DNA of 64,000 nucleotides from Mycolicibacterium cosmeticum (GCA_016197365.1 JACPVS010000006.1:496001-560000); one strand, 5' to 3'. Counted from the stretch's first letter, positions 17,991 through 27,514 are shown. Notes: generated by a model from the sequence alone, not told the origin. Numbers and translations are program-made.

Positions 17991-19225
17991 GATTGCACGG
18001 TTCCGTACTTGGCCAGCACCTTGTCGCGCACCCGCGGGTGGATGTTGGCGCGGGTGATGTCGCCGTCGTAGTGGTCGAGCACCCGGTGGTCCATCACCTT
18101 GCGCCACAGCGGCGGGAAGTAGGTCAGCCCGATCATCGAGGCGTAGCCACTGGGCAGGTTCGGCGCGCCGTCCATGCTGCGCAGAATCTGGTAGCGCCGC
18201 GTCGGATTGGCGTGATGATCGCTGTGCCGCTGCAGGTGGTAGAGGAACAGGTTGGTCACGATGTGGTCGGAGTTCCAGCTGTGCACCGGCGCGCACCGCT
18301 CATAACGGCCCGACTCCAGCTTCTGCCGCAGCAGACCGTAATGCTCCAGGTAGTTGACGGTCTCCAGCAGGGCGAACCCGTAGACCGCCGAGATCAGGAT
18401 GTACGGCACCAGCGCGATACCGAAGATCGCGATCAGAACGCCGTAGAACACGACCGACATGGCCCAGGCGTTCAGAACGTCGTTGGACGGGTGCCATTTG
18501 CTCTTGCCCGCCCGTTCCAGCCGCTTGGCCTCCAACTCCCAGGACGACTTCAGGCTGCCCCAGACACTGCGCGGCAGGAACTCCCAGAACGTCTCGCCGA
18601 ACCGGGCCGACGCTGGATCTTCCGGGGTGGCGACGCGGACGTGGTGACCACGGTTGTGCTCGATGTAGAAGTGGCCGTACCAGGTCTGGGCGAGGGTGAT
18701 CTTGGACAGCCAGCGCTCCAGCGAGTCCTTCTTGTGTCCCATCTCGTGCGCGGTGTTGATGCCCACCCCTCCGAGCACCCCCACCGACAGCGCCAGACCG
18801 ATCTTGGCCGGCCAGCCCAAACCGCCGTCGAATCCGAGCCAGCCCAGATCCGATGCGGTGAAAAGGTAGGCGCCGAAGACGACGCTGGCGTACTGGAACG
18901 GAATGTAGATGTAGGTGCAGTACCGGTAGTACTTGTCGTTCTCCAGCCGGTCCATCACCTCATCCGGCGGGTTCTGGCCGTCCGGACCGAAGAACCGGTC
19001 CAGCGCCGGCAGCAGCACGTAGACCAGCAGCGGGCCGACCCAGAACGGGACCTGCGCGGCGGCATGCCAGCCGGCGTGGTTCAACGCCCACACCACGGGC
19101 AGCATCACGAACAGCGCGGTGGGGGCGATCAGCCCGAGCAGCCAGAGATAGCGCTTGCGGTCTCGCCAGTCGGCCGGGGCGGGCTGGGCTGCCGCGTCGG
19201 GTGGGAAGTCGGTCTGTGACGTCAT
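17987..19225 (-). CDS. alkB: Alkane 1-monooxygenase
   Basis: Integral-membrane di-iron enzyme that hydroxylates medium-chain alkanes at C1. The 412-residue product has about six membrane segments and the three histidine boxes HEMGH (160-164), HNRGHH (190-195) and HSDHH (334-338), plus NYLEHYG at about 291-297, the AlkB signature. The ATG at 19225 has AGGAGGAG upstream; a TTG two codons earlier is unlikely. It leads the alkB-rubA-rubB-tetR operon with GTGA overlaps to the rubredoxins. Confidence 0.97.
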   Translation of the reverse strand: MTSQTDFPPDAAAQPAPADWRDRKRYLWLLGLIAPTALFVMLPVVWALNHAGWHAAAQVPFWVGPLLVYVLLPALDRFFGPDGQNPPDEVMDRLENDKYYRYCTYIYIPFQYASVVFGAYLFTASDLGWLGFDGGLGWPAKIGLALSVGVLGGVGINTAHEMGHKKDSLERWLSKITLAQTWYGHFYIEHNRGHHVRVATPEDPASARFGETFWEFLPRSVWGSLKSSWELEAKRLERAGKSKWHPSNDVLNAWAMSVVFYGVLIAIFGIALVPYILISAVYGFALLETVNYLEHYGLLRQKLESGRYERCAPVHSWNSDHIVTNLFLYHLQRHSDHHANPTRRYQILRSMDGAPNLPSGYASMIGLTYFPPLWRKVMDHRVLDHYDGDITRANIHPRVRDKVLAKYGTVQS

Positions 19226-19278
19226 CGTCAACTCCTCCTGTGAGTGCCATCACCTTTGACGTTGACTATAAACCTGGA

Positions 19279-19299
19279 TTTGTCCGACGTCTAGACAAA
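19279..19299. promoter_or_regulatory. Candidate alkB operator (inverted repeat)
   Basis: TTTGTC (19279-19284) and GACAAA (19294-19299) form a 6-9-6 inverted repeat in the 93-bp gap upstream of alkB, about 54 bp from its ATG. The central cgacgtcta is itself nearly palindromic. A TetR regulator encoded at the end of the operon makes an operator the likely reading. Confidence 0.5.
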
Positions 19300-19318
19300 C
19301 AGGCCTATTTTGTAAAAT

Positions 19319-20413
19319 TCAGTGAGCGGGGATCGTGAAGGTGAAGGTGCTCCCCCAACCGGGCCCGCCACTGTCGGCAGTGAGTTGACCGCCCTGCGCA
19401 TCGACGAACGCCTTGGCGATGGCCAGCCCGATCCCGGCGCCGCCGTGTTCGCGATCGCGCGCCGCATCGACGCGGTGGAACCGCTCGAAGACCCGGTCCA
19501 GATGTTCGGCAGGAATCCCGTCGCCGGTGTCGGCGACCGCCACCGCGACGGTGTCACCGCGCCGGCGCGCCGTGATCTCGACGCGGTCGCCGCTGTGCGT
19601 GTGCCGCAACGCGTTGTCGAGCAAGTTGGTGAGCACCTGGCCGGTGCGTTCGGGGTCACCAATGACCGCGGGAAGCCCGGAGTCGACGTCCGATACCAGG
19701 GAGACCCCCTTGGCCCGGTACTGCGGCTCGAAGGACACCACAGCATTGGCGATCAGGTCACCGACCGCAACCGGACCCACGTCGATCGAGTCCGGGCGCT
19801 GCTCCGCGTTGAACAGCTCCCCGACGTCGGCGCTGAACCGGGTGAGCCGGCGGGTCTGATCGCGCAGCACGCCCATCGTGTCGGCGTCCAGCGTCTGCAC
19901 ACCGTCTTCGAGCGCCTCGAAGTACGCCTCCAGCACCGCCACCGGCGTTCTGATCTCGTGGGCCAGGTCGGCCAGCATCTGCCGCCGGGTGCGGTCGACG
20001 TCACCGAGGCGTTGCGCCATGGTCGTGAAAGCCGCTGCGATCTCGTCGAACTCCTTGCCCAGCCCGGCCGGTGACACCCGGACGTCGTAGTGACCATCGG
20101 CGATAGCCGTTGCGGCACTGGCGAGCTCAGTTGCGGACCGGTAGACACGGCGGCTCAGGTACCAGCTCAGCGTCAACGCCGCGACCGCCGACACCGCCAG
20201 TGCCGTACCCACCGACATCGTCGTCGCACGTTCGAACGCTCGCTGATACGGATGGTCGGTGGCACTACCGGGTTGTACCGCGGCGTCCATCAACCGCTGG
20301 AACATCGGCGGGCCCACGAGCATCGCGACCACGATGGTCGTCGCGATACTGGCAACCACCACAACGGAATTGGCTGCCAGCAACCGGGTGCGAATGCCGA
20401 AGCGGGCGCTCAT
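19319..20413 (-). CDS. Sensor histidine kinase
   Basis: A 364-residue membrane kinase. Transmembrane segments are at about 11-34 and 66-86, enclosing a short extracytoplasmic loop; HAMP follows at 88-140; the H-box LADLAHEIRTPVAVLEAY has phospho-acceptor His152; then come the N-box (NLLDNALRHTH), G1 (VADTGDGIP) and G2 (HGGAGIGLAIA) motifs. The ATG overlaps the stop of the response regulator gene by one base, so they form one system. The small sensory loop suggests it senses the membrane or a nearby ligand. I cannot assign a named orthologue. Confidence 0.93.
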   Translation of the reverse strand: MSARFGIRTRLLAANSVVVVASIATTIVVAMLVGPPMFQRLMDAAVQPGSATDHPYQRAFERATTMSVGTALAVSAVAALTLSWYLSRRVYRSATELASAATAIADGHYDVRVSPAGLGKEFDEIAAAFTTMAQRLGDVDRTRRQMLADLAHEIRTPVAVLEAYFEALEDGVQTLDADTMGVLRDQTRRLTRFSADVGELFNAEQRPDSIDVGPVAVGDLIANAVVSFEPQYRAKGVSLVSDVDSGLPAVIGDPERTGQVLTNLLDNALRHTHSGDRVEITARRRGDTVAVAVADTGDGIPAEHLDRVFERFHRVDAARDREHGGAGIGLAIAKAFVDAQGGQLTADSGGPGWGSTFTFTIPAH

Positions 20414-21135
20414 CAGCCCTTCCCCATCCGGTAGCCGACACCGCGGACGGTGGTGACGAACCGGGGCTGGGCCGGATCGTCACCCAGCTTGCGGCGCAGG
20501 TGACCGACGTGCACGTCGACGATGTTGTCGTTGCCCACCCAGTTGTCGCCCCACACCGCCTCGATGAGCTGTCTGCGCCCCATGACCAGACCCGGCCGGG
20601 CCGACAGCGCGGCGAGGATGTCGAACTCGGTTCGGGTGAGCAGTATTTCGCCCCCATCGACGTGGACTTCCCGGCTGCCGAGATCGACGCGCAGGCCGCC
20701 GATTTCCCGAGGCGGATGCTCCGGGGCGGTATCGCGGCCGCGGGTGTCGCGACGTGGCCGGCGCAGCATGGCCTGCACGCGGGCCACCAGTTCGCGAGGG
20801 CTGAACGGCTTGGTCACGTAGTCGTCTGCGCCCACCGACAGGCCGACCACCGTGTCCACTTCGGTGTCCCGCGCCGTCAGCATCACGACGTAGGCATCGG
20901 AGAATCCGCGCAGTTGCCTGCACACCTCGAAACCGTCCATCCCGGGCAGGCCGACGTCGAGCACCACCACATCGGGGTCGACATCGCGGGCCTTGGCCAG
21001 CCCCGCCGGACCGTCGTGGGCCGTGTGCACCTCGAAGCCCTCCTTGACCAGGTAGCTGCCCACCACCGTCGTCAACGGCACCTCGTCGTCGACGACCAAC
21101 GCGCGCAGCGTGGACACGCCCCCAATATCCGGCAT
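20413..21135 (-). CDS. OmpR-type response regulator
   Basis: A 240-residue regulator with a receiver domain (VVDDEVPL; acceptor Asp60 in VVVLDVGLPG; Lys in TKPFSP) and a winged-helix domain ending TTVRGVGYRMGKG. It is translationally coupled to the kinase gene. A GTG seven codons in (STLRALVVDDE) is a possible alternative start. It is divergent, across a 168-bp gap, from the genes for a small secreted protein, a catalase-like protein and cytochrome b561, which are candidate targets. Confidence 0.93.
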   Translation of the reverse strand: MPDIGGVSTLRALVVDDEVPLTTVVGSYLVKEGFEVHTAHDGPAGLAKARDVDPDVVVLDVGLPGMDGFEVCRQLRGFSDAYVVMLTARDTEVDTVVGLSVGADDYVTKPFSPRELVARVQAMLRRPRRDTRGRDTAPEHPPREIGGLRVDLGSREVHVDGGEILLTRTEFDILAALSARPGLVMGRRQLIEAVWGDNWVGNDNIVDVHVGHLRRKLGDDPAQPRFVTTVRGVGYRMGKG

Positions 21136-21303
21136 TTCCCCATGATGCCCTGATCACCGAGTCTGTTCCGTCGATAACGGCCCCCCGGGAACGACCTACA
21201 TCAAATCTTCAGGAATCGATTAACGAAGCATCGTGAAGGCCCGGCAAGTTGGGAGTCGTCAGGAACGCGATGTGCGCTCCCACAAGCGAATTAGGAGAAC
21301 GTC

Positions 21304-21513
21304 ATGAAGCACAACACCATCGCCCACCGCATCGGCTGGTTGGCCCTCGGCGTCGCCGGCGCCGCCATCGCACTGGCGCCCATCGCCGGCGCCGACACCA
21401 GCCCGCTCGTGCCCTACGGCACCAACCCCCAGGTGCCGTACCTCGTCGGGTTGCACTCGTCCAACCACGACGAGCTCAACACCACCAACGGCCAGCTCGA
21501 CCTGCCCTTCTGA
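21304..21513 (+). CDS. Small secreted protein
   Basis: A 69-residue protein with a strong AGGAG ribosome site and a typical Sec signal peptide: RIGWLALGVAGAAIALAPI then AGA at about 27-29. The mature peptide is only about 40 residues, polar, with NPQVPYLVGLHSSNHDEL, and has no Cys. It precedes the catalase-like gene by 45 bp and is divergent from the two-component system, so it is probably part of the same regulated unit. The family is not recognised. Confidence 0.78.
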   Translation: MKHNTIAHRIGWLALGVAGAAIALAPIAGADTSPLVPYGTNPQVPYLVGLHSSNHDELNTTNGQLDLPF

Positions 21514-21558
21514 ACGTCATCCACTGACGCCGTCGCCTGGAAAGGGCAATCTGAATAC

Positions 21559-22650
21559 ATGACGCTGGATAACGAGCCGGGTTTTCGTCTCAATCGTCGC
21601 GACGCCCTCATCGGACTGGCCGCTGTCACGGGAGTGGCAGCGGCCGGTGCCGGTGGGCTGGCCGTCGCTTCGGACTGGCTGGGGCCGCCGCGGTTGACAG
21701 CCTCGCGCTTCGCCGATCGATTCGAGCAGCTCTACGGCCGGCACGACGGTTTCCGCCGCAACCATGCCAAGGGCGTCGCCGCCACCGGCACCTTCACCAG
21801 CACCGGCGCGGGCGTCGAGGTGTCGAAAGCGTCTGTCTTCGACCGCGGGACGGTTCCGGTGATCGCCCGGTTCTCGCTGTCGGGCAGCCTTCCCCAGGTG
21901 GCCGACGATCCGACGACGGTGCGCGGGCTGGGCGCGCTGTTCCAGCTGCCCGACGGCCAGCAGTGGCGCACCGCGATGGTCAACATCCCCGTCTTTCCGG
22001 TCAGCACGCCGCAGGCGTTCTACGAACAGCTGCTCGCCGCCAAACCGGACCCCGCGACCAAGAAGCCCGCCCCGGCCGCGATGGCGGCCTTCCTCGCCGC
22101 ACATCCCGAGTCGGCCGCGGCGATGAAAATCATCAAGGCCGCGGTACCGGCCAACGGTTTCGCCGACAGCACCTTCCGCAGCCTCAACGCCTTCCTGGCG
22201 CACGACGGCAACGGCCACACGACTCCGATCCGCTGGGCACTGGTGCCCGGTCAGGCCGCCGATCCGCCTGCCGCGGAGGGCAACCCACACGACAAGCTCT
22301 TCGACGCGCTGATCGAACAGGCCGCCCGCGGACCACTGTCCTGGCGCCTGGTTCTGACGGTCGGCGCGCCCGGCGATCCGACGCATGATGCAACACTGCC
22401 GTGGCCTGCCGACCGGCGCACCATCGAGGCCGGCGTGCTGACCATCGACCATCTGGTCACCGAAGCGCCCGGCAACGCCCGCGACATCAACTTCGACCCG
22501 ACGGTGCTGCCCGACGGCCTGGCCGTCGGCGACGACCCGCTACCACGCGCCCGTTCGGCGGTGTACGCCCAGTCGTTCAACCGCCGCGCCCGAGAACCAA
22601 AGTCGCCCAGCGAGATCAACGTCGAACAGGTGGTCCACGATGAGCACTGA
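21559..22650 (+). CDS. Tat-exported catalase-related peroxidase
   Basis: A 363-residue protein of the catalase-related peroxidase (SrpA-like) family. A twin-arginine signal (NRRDALIG, then a hydrophobic stretch to about 38) indicates export of the folded haem protein. The distal His is in RRNHAKGVAATG, and FDRGTVPVIARFSLSG is the usual family block. These proteins are shorter than true catalases and use haem to remove peroxide. The stop overlaps the cytochrome b561 gene by 11 bp, and this pair is recurrent in bacteria, suggesting that the b561 protein supplies electrons. It is divergent from the two-component system. Confidence 0.88.
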   Translation: MTLDNEPGFRLNRRDALIGLAAVTGVAAAGAGGLAVASDWLGPPRLTASRFADRFEQLYGRHDGFRRNHAKGVAATGTFTSTGAGVEVSKASVFDRGTVPVIARFSLSGSLPQVADDPTTVRGLGALFQLPDGQQWRTAMVNIPVFPVSTPQAFYEQLLAAKPDPATKKPAPAAMAAFLAAHPESAAAMKIIKAAVPANGFADSTFRSLNAFLAHDGNGHTTPIRWALVPGQAADPPAAEGNPHDKLFDALIEQAARGPLSWRLVLTVGAPGDPTHDATLPWPADRRTIEAGVLTIDHLVTEAPGNARDINFDPTVLPDGLAVGDDPLPRARSAVYAQSFNRRAREPKSPSEINVEQVVHDEH

Positions 22651-23188
22651 GGCGCCCGCGAAGTTCACCCTGTTGTCCCGGCTGCTGCACTGGAGCATGG
22701 CCGCGATGGTGATCGCACAGTTCTTCCTCGGTGTCACGATGGTCGCCGCTCTCGCCTGCTACCCCTTGCTCCTGGCAATCCACCGACCGCTGGGCATAGC
22801 AATACTCGTCTTCGCCGTCATCCGGTTGTTCAACCGGCTGACGCATCGCCCGCCGCCGTTCCTGAAGTCCATGGGTGCGGCCGAACGGAAGGTCGCGACC
22901 TATTCCGAATACCTGCTCTACGCCTTGCTTCTGGCGCAACCCCTGGTGGGGTGGGCCATGCTGTCGGCCGCCGATTCGCCGGTCACCCTCATCGGATCCC
23001 TGCACCTGCCGGGCATCGCACCGCACGCGATCGGTCTCTACGCGGTTCTGCGCACCACCCACACCGTGCTGGCCTACCTGCTGTTCGCCACGTTCACGGC
23101 CCACATCTGCGCGGTCACGTTTCACACCGTGGGCATGCGCGACGGGCTGCTGAAACGGATGTCGCTGTGGCCCAGAAGATCTCGATAG
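22640..23188 (+). CDS. Cytochrome b561
   Basis: A 182-residue four-helix membrane cytochrome of the bacterial b561 type. Haem-ligand histidines are expected in RLLHWSMAA, AIHRPLGIAI, RTTHTVLAYL and TAHICAVTFH. It overlaps the end of the catalase-like gene, so the two are coupled; a role as quinol-linked electron donor to that exported enzyme is inferred from the pairing. Its stop abuts that of the convergent acyltransferase gene at 23189. Confidence 0.9.
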   Translation: MSTEAPAKFTLLSRLLHWSMAAMVIAQFFLGVTMVAALACYPLLLAIHRPLGIAILVFAVIRLFNRLTHRPPPFLKSMGAAERKVATYSEYLLYALLLAQPLVGWAMLSAADSPVTLIGSLHLPGIAPHAIGLYAVLRTTHTVLAYLLFATFTAHICAVTFHTVGMRDGLLKRMSLWPRRSR

Positions 23189-23794
23189 CTACTCGGCGGA
23201 GGCGTCGACTTCCTTGATGGTGCGCCCGATGATCTTGGCGGGCACGCCGCCGACGATGACACCGGACGGGATGTCCTTGGTGACCACCGCGTTCGCACCG
23301 ATCACCACGTTGTCCCCGATGGTGACGCCCATCAGGATCGTCGCCTTGGCACCGACCCACACGCTCTCCCCGATGATGATCGGGGCGGCATCGCGATCAC
23401 GCTGGTGAAACGGGGTATCCAGGTCGGCGCCGAGGTGGGTGTTGTCGTGAATGGAGACGCATTCGGCGAATTGCGAGTGCGAGCCGATGACGACCTTGGA
23501 GTGCGCCGACAGCGTGTTGTTCGGGGCGAACCAGACGTGGTCGCCGAGGATCAGTTCGCCCTCGACGCGAAAGTCCATGTTCTGCTTGATCACCAGGTGC
23601 TTGCCGACCCGGATCTTGGCATTCGGCCCGATCAGGAAGGTGGGGCCCTTTCCGATGAAGAACGGCGGGCTCTCCATGTCCTTGCACATCCGGCGCAGCC
23701 GGAGCCACCTGACCATTGCCGCGATATTCGCCGGCGACAACCGTCGCAGCTGCGTCATCAGTAGTCCGCCACGCGAAAGCTCTGTCGGATTCAC
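23189..23794 (-). CDS. Hexapeptide-repeat acyltransferase
   Basis: A left-handed beta-helix acetyl/acyltransferase of about 201 residues. Hexapeptide turns run from [13 protein letters not shown] through [16 protein letters not shown] to [12 protein letters not shown], the usual end of the fold; a catalytic His is probably in SIHDNTHLG. The GTG at 23794 is chosen; an ATG at 23758 (MTQLRRL) and a TTG at 23821 are alternatives. It lies after manA in the same direction, which hints at a sugar substrate. It is also convergent with the b561 gene. Confidence 0.85.
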   Translation of the reverse strand: MNPTELSRGGLLMTQLRRLSPANIAAMVRWLRLRRMCKDMESPPFFIGKGPTFLIGPNAKIRVGKHLVIKQNMDFRVEGELILGDHVWFAPNNTLSAHSKVVIGSHSQFAECVSIHDNTHLGADLDTPFHQRDRDAAPIIIGESVWVGAKATILMGVTIGDNVVIGANAVVTKDIPSGVIVGGVPAKIIGRTIKEVDASAE

Positions 23795-23830
23795 AGCGCG
23801 ATCGTACCGGGCGAACCGCAACGCCGGTCC

Positions 23831-25057
23831 TCAGAGGCCGGTGGTCACCCGGAAAAGCTTCGACGGCTCGGTCGCCCGCAGCCGGATCGGCCCGTCATCG
23901 GCCGCCACCCATGCGGCCGCACCACGGTCCAGGGTGACGGTGCCCGATTTGGCGTACACCTCGACCGAGCCTTGCGTGCAGAGCAGGATCTGCGGTCCGT
24001 CGTGTTCGGCCGGGGCGTCGATCTCATGCCCGAGGTGAGCACCGTCGATCGAGAGCACCGACACCGCGAACTCGGGCGCCGGGGTGTCGTACACCAGCTC
24101 CAGCCCGTCGCCGACAGGACGCGCGACGATGGTCGCGTCGCCCGTGGGCGCGAAATCGAGCACCCGCAACAGTTCGGGCACATCGACGTGTTTGGGCGTC
24201 AGGCCACCACGTAACACGTTGTCCGAGTTCGCCATCACCTCGAACCCGACACCGTGCAGGTAGGCGTGCAGATTGCCCGCCGACAGGTAGACGGCCTCCC
24301 CGGCCTGCAGGCTGACCCGGTTCAGCAGCATCGCCGCCAGCACCCCGGCATCACCGGGATAGCGCTCACCGAGTTCCAGCAGCGTCTTGGCCTCGGCCTG
24401 GAACTCGGTCGCGCCCGACCGGAGGTAGCCGATCGCACCGTCGAGAACCGCGGGCACCAGGACGTCGAGATCCGGTTGCGGGGCGGTGATCCACGTGGTG
24501 AACAGCGCCCGTAGACCGTCGGCGTCGGACTGATCCAGCAGCAGGGTGATGAACGGATCGAGATCCGCCACCGCCAGGGACCGCATGAACTCGACGCTGC
24601 GCGCGGCCGATCGAAAACCGGTGAGCGCCTCAAAGGGCCCCAAGGCGACGATCAACTCGGGCTTGTGGCTGCGGTCCCGGTAGTTGCGATTGGGCGCCGA
24701 GATCGGAATGCCCAGCCGCTCTTCACGTTCGAATCCCTGTTCGGCCTGCTGAGCGCTGGGGTGGGCCTGCAGCGACAGCGGCTCGTCGGCGGCCAGCACC
24801 TTGGCCAGGAACGGCAACGCGTCGCCGAATCGTTTCCGGATCGCCTCCCCCAGCTGGCCCGCCGGATCGGCGCTGACCATCTCCAGGAGCGACACCTCGC
24901 CGGCGTCGGTCTCGCAGCGGGCCGGGTCCCCGGGATGCGCTCCTAGCCACAGCTCCGCCTCGGGATGCACTGTGGGACTGGGCCTTCCAGTGAATTCAGC
25001 GATAGCGGTCCGCGACCCCCAGGCGTACTTGCGCACCGCACCGTGCAGCACATTCAC
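23831..25057 (-). CDS. manA: Mannose-6-phosphate isomerase, class I
   Basis: Zinc enzyme interconverting fructose-6-P and mannose-6-P, the entry to GDP-mannose and thus to lipomannan, lipoarabinomannan and mannoproteins. The 408-residue product has the N-terminal YAWGSRTAIAEF block, zinc ligands in LQAHPSAQQ and SHKPELIVAL, and a later GNLHAYLHGVGFEVMANSDN block typical of the active site. The GTG at 25057 gives family length. It is 4 bp after the SIS-domain gene in a manB-SIS-manA operon. Confidence 0.95.
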   Translation of the reverse strand: MNVLHGAVRKYAWGSRTAIAEFTGRPSPTVHPEAELWLGAHPGDPARCETDAGEVSLLEMVSADPAGQLGEAIRKRFGDALPFLAKVLAADEPLSLQAHPSAQQAEQGFEREERLGIPISAPNRNYRDRSHKPELIVALGPFEALTGFRSAARSVEFMRSLAVADLDPFITLLLDQSDADGLRALFTTWITAPQPDLDVLVPAVLDGAIGYLRSGATEFQAEAKTLLELGERYPGDAGVLAAMLLNRVSLQAGEAVYLSAGNLHAYLHGVGFEVMANSDNVLRGGLTPKHVDVPELLRVLDFAPTGDATIVARPVGDGLELVYDTPAPEFAVSVLSIDGAHLGHEIDAPAEHDGPQILLCTQGSVEVYAKSGTVTLDRGAAAWVAADDGPIRLRATEPSKLFRVTTGL

Positions 25058-25061
25058 GATG

Positions 25062-26132
25062 TCACCCTCGTGCCAATCTCAGGTAGACGGCCGTCATCTC
25101 CAGCCGTACGGCCAGCAAGGCCAGTTGTTGTTCGGGTCGTCCGCCCGCACGCGGCGTGGCGATGTCGGGTACGTCGTCGGCGCTGAGCACCATCAGGTCA
25201 GCCATCCCCTCGGTGCGCGCCACCACCGCGGGCCGCTGCTCGTCGGAGGTCAGCACCACGGCGCGCAACCGCGCGGGCAACGGTCCGTCGATCTCCTCGT
25301 CGTGAAACAGCGCCGCCTCGTAATTGGCGGGCCCCGAATTCATTTCGGCCGCGGCGATCAGTGCTTCGTGCAGCCCGGTCGCCGCGACCGCCTGCTGACC
25401 GATGCGCAGCAGAATCGTCGCGGCGTGGCGGGCGAGTGACAACGCGGCGGCGCCGTCACCGGCGAGGACCACATCGCGGCCGGCCAATTGGTCGGCGATC
25501 GTCTTGGCCGGGTTGGTGAACAGCTCGCGTGCGGCGCTGTTGCGCAACGCCTCGGCGTCCAGTTCGTCGGCCAGGGCCGCGATGTCCACCCGCATCCCCG
25601 CGTCGAGGACAGCGAGGATGGCCACCCCGGCAGCCAGATAGCGGCACAACCCGAACTCCTCGGGCACCGGCAGCCGCGGCGATAGCAATGCGGCACGTCC
25701 TGCCGTCACATCGCGCAACGGTCCTTCGTGCGGCGCGGCGACGATCACCCGCGCGCCGCGGCGCACGCCCGTCGCTGCGGCGGCCACCAGCACCGGATCA
25801 CCCGGATCGGCCCCGGCCACCACCAGCACGTCGAGAGCACCGATCCACGGCGGCACCTCCGGGGCCACCACGATGGGCACGGCGGTGGACCCGCCCAGCG
25901 CCGCCGACAGCAGCGTCCCCGCCGTCAACGCGGGCCCACCTGCGGCCACCCAGATCAGGATGCGCGGCGGCAGATCCGAACGGACCGACTCCAGGGCGCC
26001 CTCGTCGACAGCGGCCGCGACGGCACGCACCTGGGCTCCCGCCATGGCGGCGGCGCGCAACAGCCCGTCCCGGTCGGCGGCGAGGAGTCCCTCGACGTCG
26101 TCCAGGTCGATCGTGGCGGCCCGCGAGGTCAC
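25062..26132 (-). CDS. SIS-domain protein (TobH/Rv3256c-like)
   Basis: A 356-residue protein related to TobH and to the SIS fold of bifunctional phosphoglucose/phosphomannose isomerases. An N-terminal sugar-isomerase-like half contains IPIVVAPEVPPW and VVAGADPGDPVLV; the C-terminal half contains HEALIAAAEMNSG and FHDEEIDGP, as in PGI/PMI C-terminal domains. The GTG start overlaps the manB stop and manA follows after 4 bp, so it works in hexose-phosphate/mannose metabolism. The exact reaction is not established. Confidence 0.85.
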   Translation of the reverse strand: MTSRAATIDLDDVEGLLAADRDGLLRAAAMAGAQVRAVAAAVDEGALESVRSDLPPRILIWVAAGGPALTAGTLLSAALGGSTAVPIVVAPEVPPWIGALDVLVVAGADPGDPVLVAAAATGVRRGARVIVAAPHEGPLRDVTAGRAALLSPRLPVPEEFGLCRYLAAGVAILAVLDAGMRVDIAALADELDAEALRNSAARELFTNPAKTIADQLAGRDVVLAGDGAAALSLARHAATILLRIGQQAVAATGLHEALIAAAEMNSGPANYEAALFHDEEIDGPLPARLRAVVLTSDEQRPAVVARTEGMADLMVLSADDVPDIATPRAGGRPEQQLALLAVRLEMTAVYLRLARG

Positions 26133-27514
26133 GGCACGCTACCTGCGGCAATCAGTTTGGCCACCTCGCCCACGATCTCGTCGACCTCTTCTCCTGTGCG
26201 AGCCTCCACATTGAGCCGCAGCAGCGGCTCGGTGTTCGAGGTGCGCAGGTTGAACCAGCGGCCATCACCGAGATCGACCGTCACGCCGTCGAGGTGGTCG
26301 ATGGAGTTGATCCGGGACCCGAAGGCGGTGAGCACCGATTCGACCACCGCGGGGGCGTCGGTGACGGTGTAGTTGATCTCCCCGGACGCCTCGTACCGCT
26401 GGTAGTCGGCCATCAGGTCCGACAGCGGTCGCTGCTGCTCCCCCAGCGCGGCGAGCACGTGCAGCGCAGCCAGCATCCCGGAGTCGGCGCCCCAGAAATC
26501 ACGGAAGTAGTAGTGCGCCGAATGCTCGCCGCCGAAGATCGCGCCGGTGTCGGCCATCAGCGCCTTGATGTAGGAGTGCCCGACACGCGAACGCACCGGG
26601 GTGCCGCCGCGTTCGATGATCAACTCGGGCACCGCCCGCGAGGTGATGAGGTTGTAGATGACCGTGGCGCCGATCTCGCGACTCAGCTCGCGGCCGGCCA
26701 CCAGGGCGGTCACCGCGGAGGGAGACACGGGACGGCCCAACTCGTCGACCACGAAGCAGCGGTCCGCGTCGCCGTCGAAGGCCAGCCCGATATCGGCTCC
26801 CGTCGCCAGGACGTGTGCCTGCAGATCCACCAGGTTGGCCGGGTCCAGCGGATTGGCCTCGTGATTGGGGAAGGTGCCGTCGAGTTCGAAGAACAGCGGC
26901 AGCACGGTGAGGCCGGGGATCGCCCCGAGCACCGCGGGCGTGGTGTGGCCGCCCATGCCGTTGCCCGCATCGACGGCGACGCGCAGCGGGCGCAGTCCGG
27001 AGAGGTCGACCAGGGAACGCAGGAAGGTGCCGTAGTCGGCGAGCACATCCCGATCGGTGGCGCTGCCCGGTGCGCCGTCGTACGCGGGCACGCCGGCAAT
27101 CACCTCATCGGTGATGGTGGCCAACCCGGTGTCCTTCCCGACCGGCTTGGCCCCGGCCCGGCACAGCTTGATGCCGTTGTAGGCGGCCGGGTTGTGGCTG
27201 GCGGTGAACATGGCGCCGGGACAGTCCAGCAGGCCCGACGCGAAGTACAGCTGGTCGGTCGAGGCCAGTCCGATCCGGACCACGTCGAGGCCCTGCGCGG
27301 TGACGCCCTCGCCGAATGCCTCCGACAGCGACGGCGAGCTGCTGCGCATGTCGTGGCCGATGACCACCTGACGGGCCTGCTGCTCGTCCCGCATCAGCCG
27401 CGCGAACGCACCGCCGACATCGCGGACGAATGCCTCGTCGATCTGCTCACCGACCAGTCCACGAACGTCATAGGCCTTGATCACAGCATTGACGGCGGCG
27501 GCGGGCCGAGGCAT
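26129..27514 (-). CDS. manB: Phosphomannomutase/phosphoglucomutase
   Basis: Converts mannose-6-P to mannose-1-P for GDP-mannose synthesis (counterpart of Rv3257c). The 461-residue alpha-D-phosphohexomutase has the catalytic Ser loop TASHNPAAYNGIK, the metal loop FDGDADRCF, the sugar-binding GGEHSAHYYF and the phosphate-binding RTSNTEPLLRL. The ATG at 27514 is used. It overlaps the SIS gene and forms the head of the mannose operon. Confidence 0.96.
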   Translation of the reverse strand: MPRPAAAVNAVIKAYDVRGLVGEQIDEAFVRDVGGAFARLMRDEQQARQVVIGHDMRSSSPSLSEAFGEGVTAQGLDVVRIGLASTDQLYFASGLLDCPGAMFTASHNPAAYNGIKLCRAGAKPVGKDTGLATITDEVIAGVPAYDGAPGSATDRDVLADYGTFLRSLVDLSGLRPLRVAVDAGNGMGGHTTPAVLGAIPGLTVLPLFFELDGTFPNHEANPLDPANLVDLQAHVLATGADIGLAFDGDADRCFVVDELGRPVSPSAVTALVAGRELSREIGATVIYNLITSRAVPELIIERGGTPVRSRVGHSYIKALMADTGAIFGGEHSAHYYFRDFWGADSGMLAALHVLAALGEQQRPLSDLMADYQRYEASGEINYTVTDAPAVVESVLTAFGSRINSIDHLDGVTVDLGDGRWFNLRTSNTEPLLRLNVEARTGEEVDEIVGEVAKLIAAGSVP

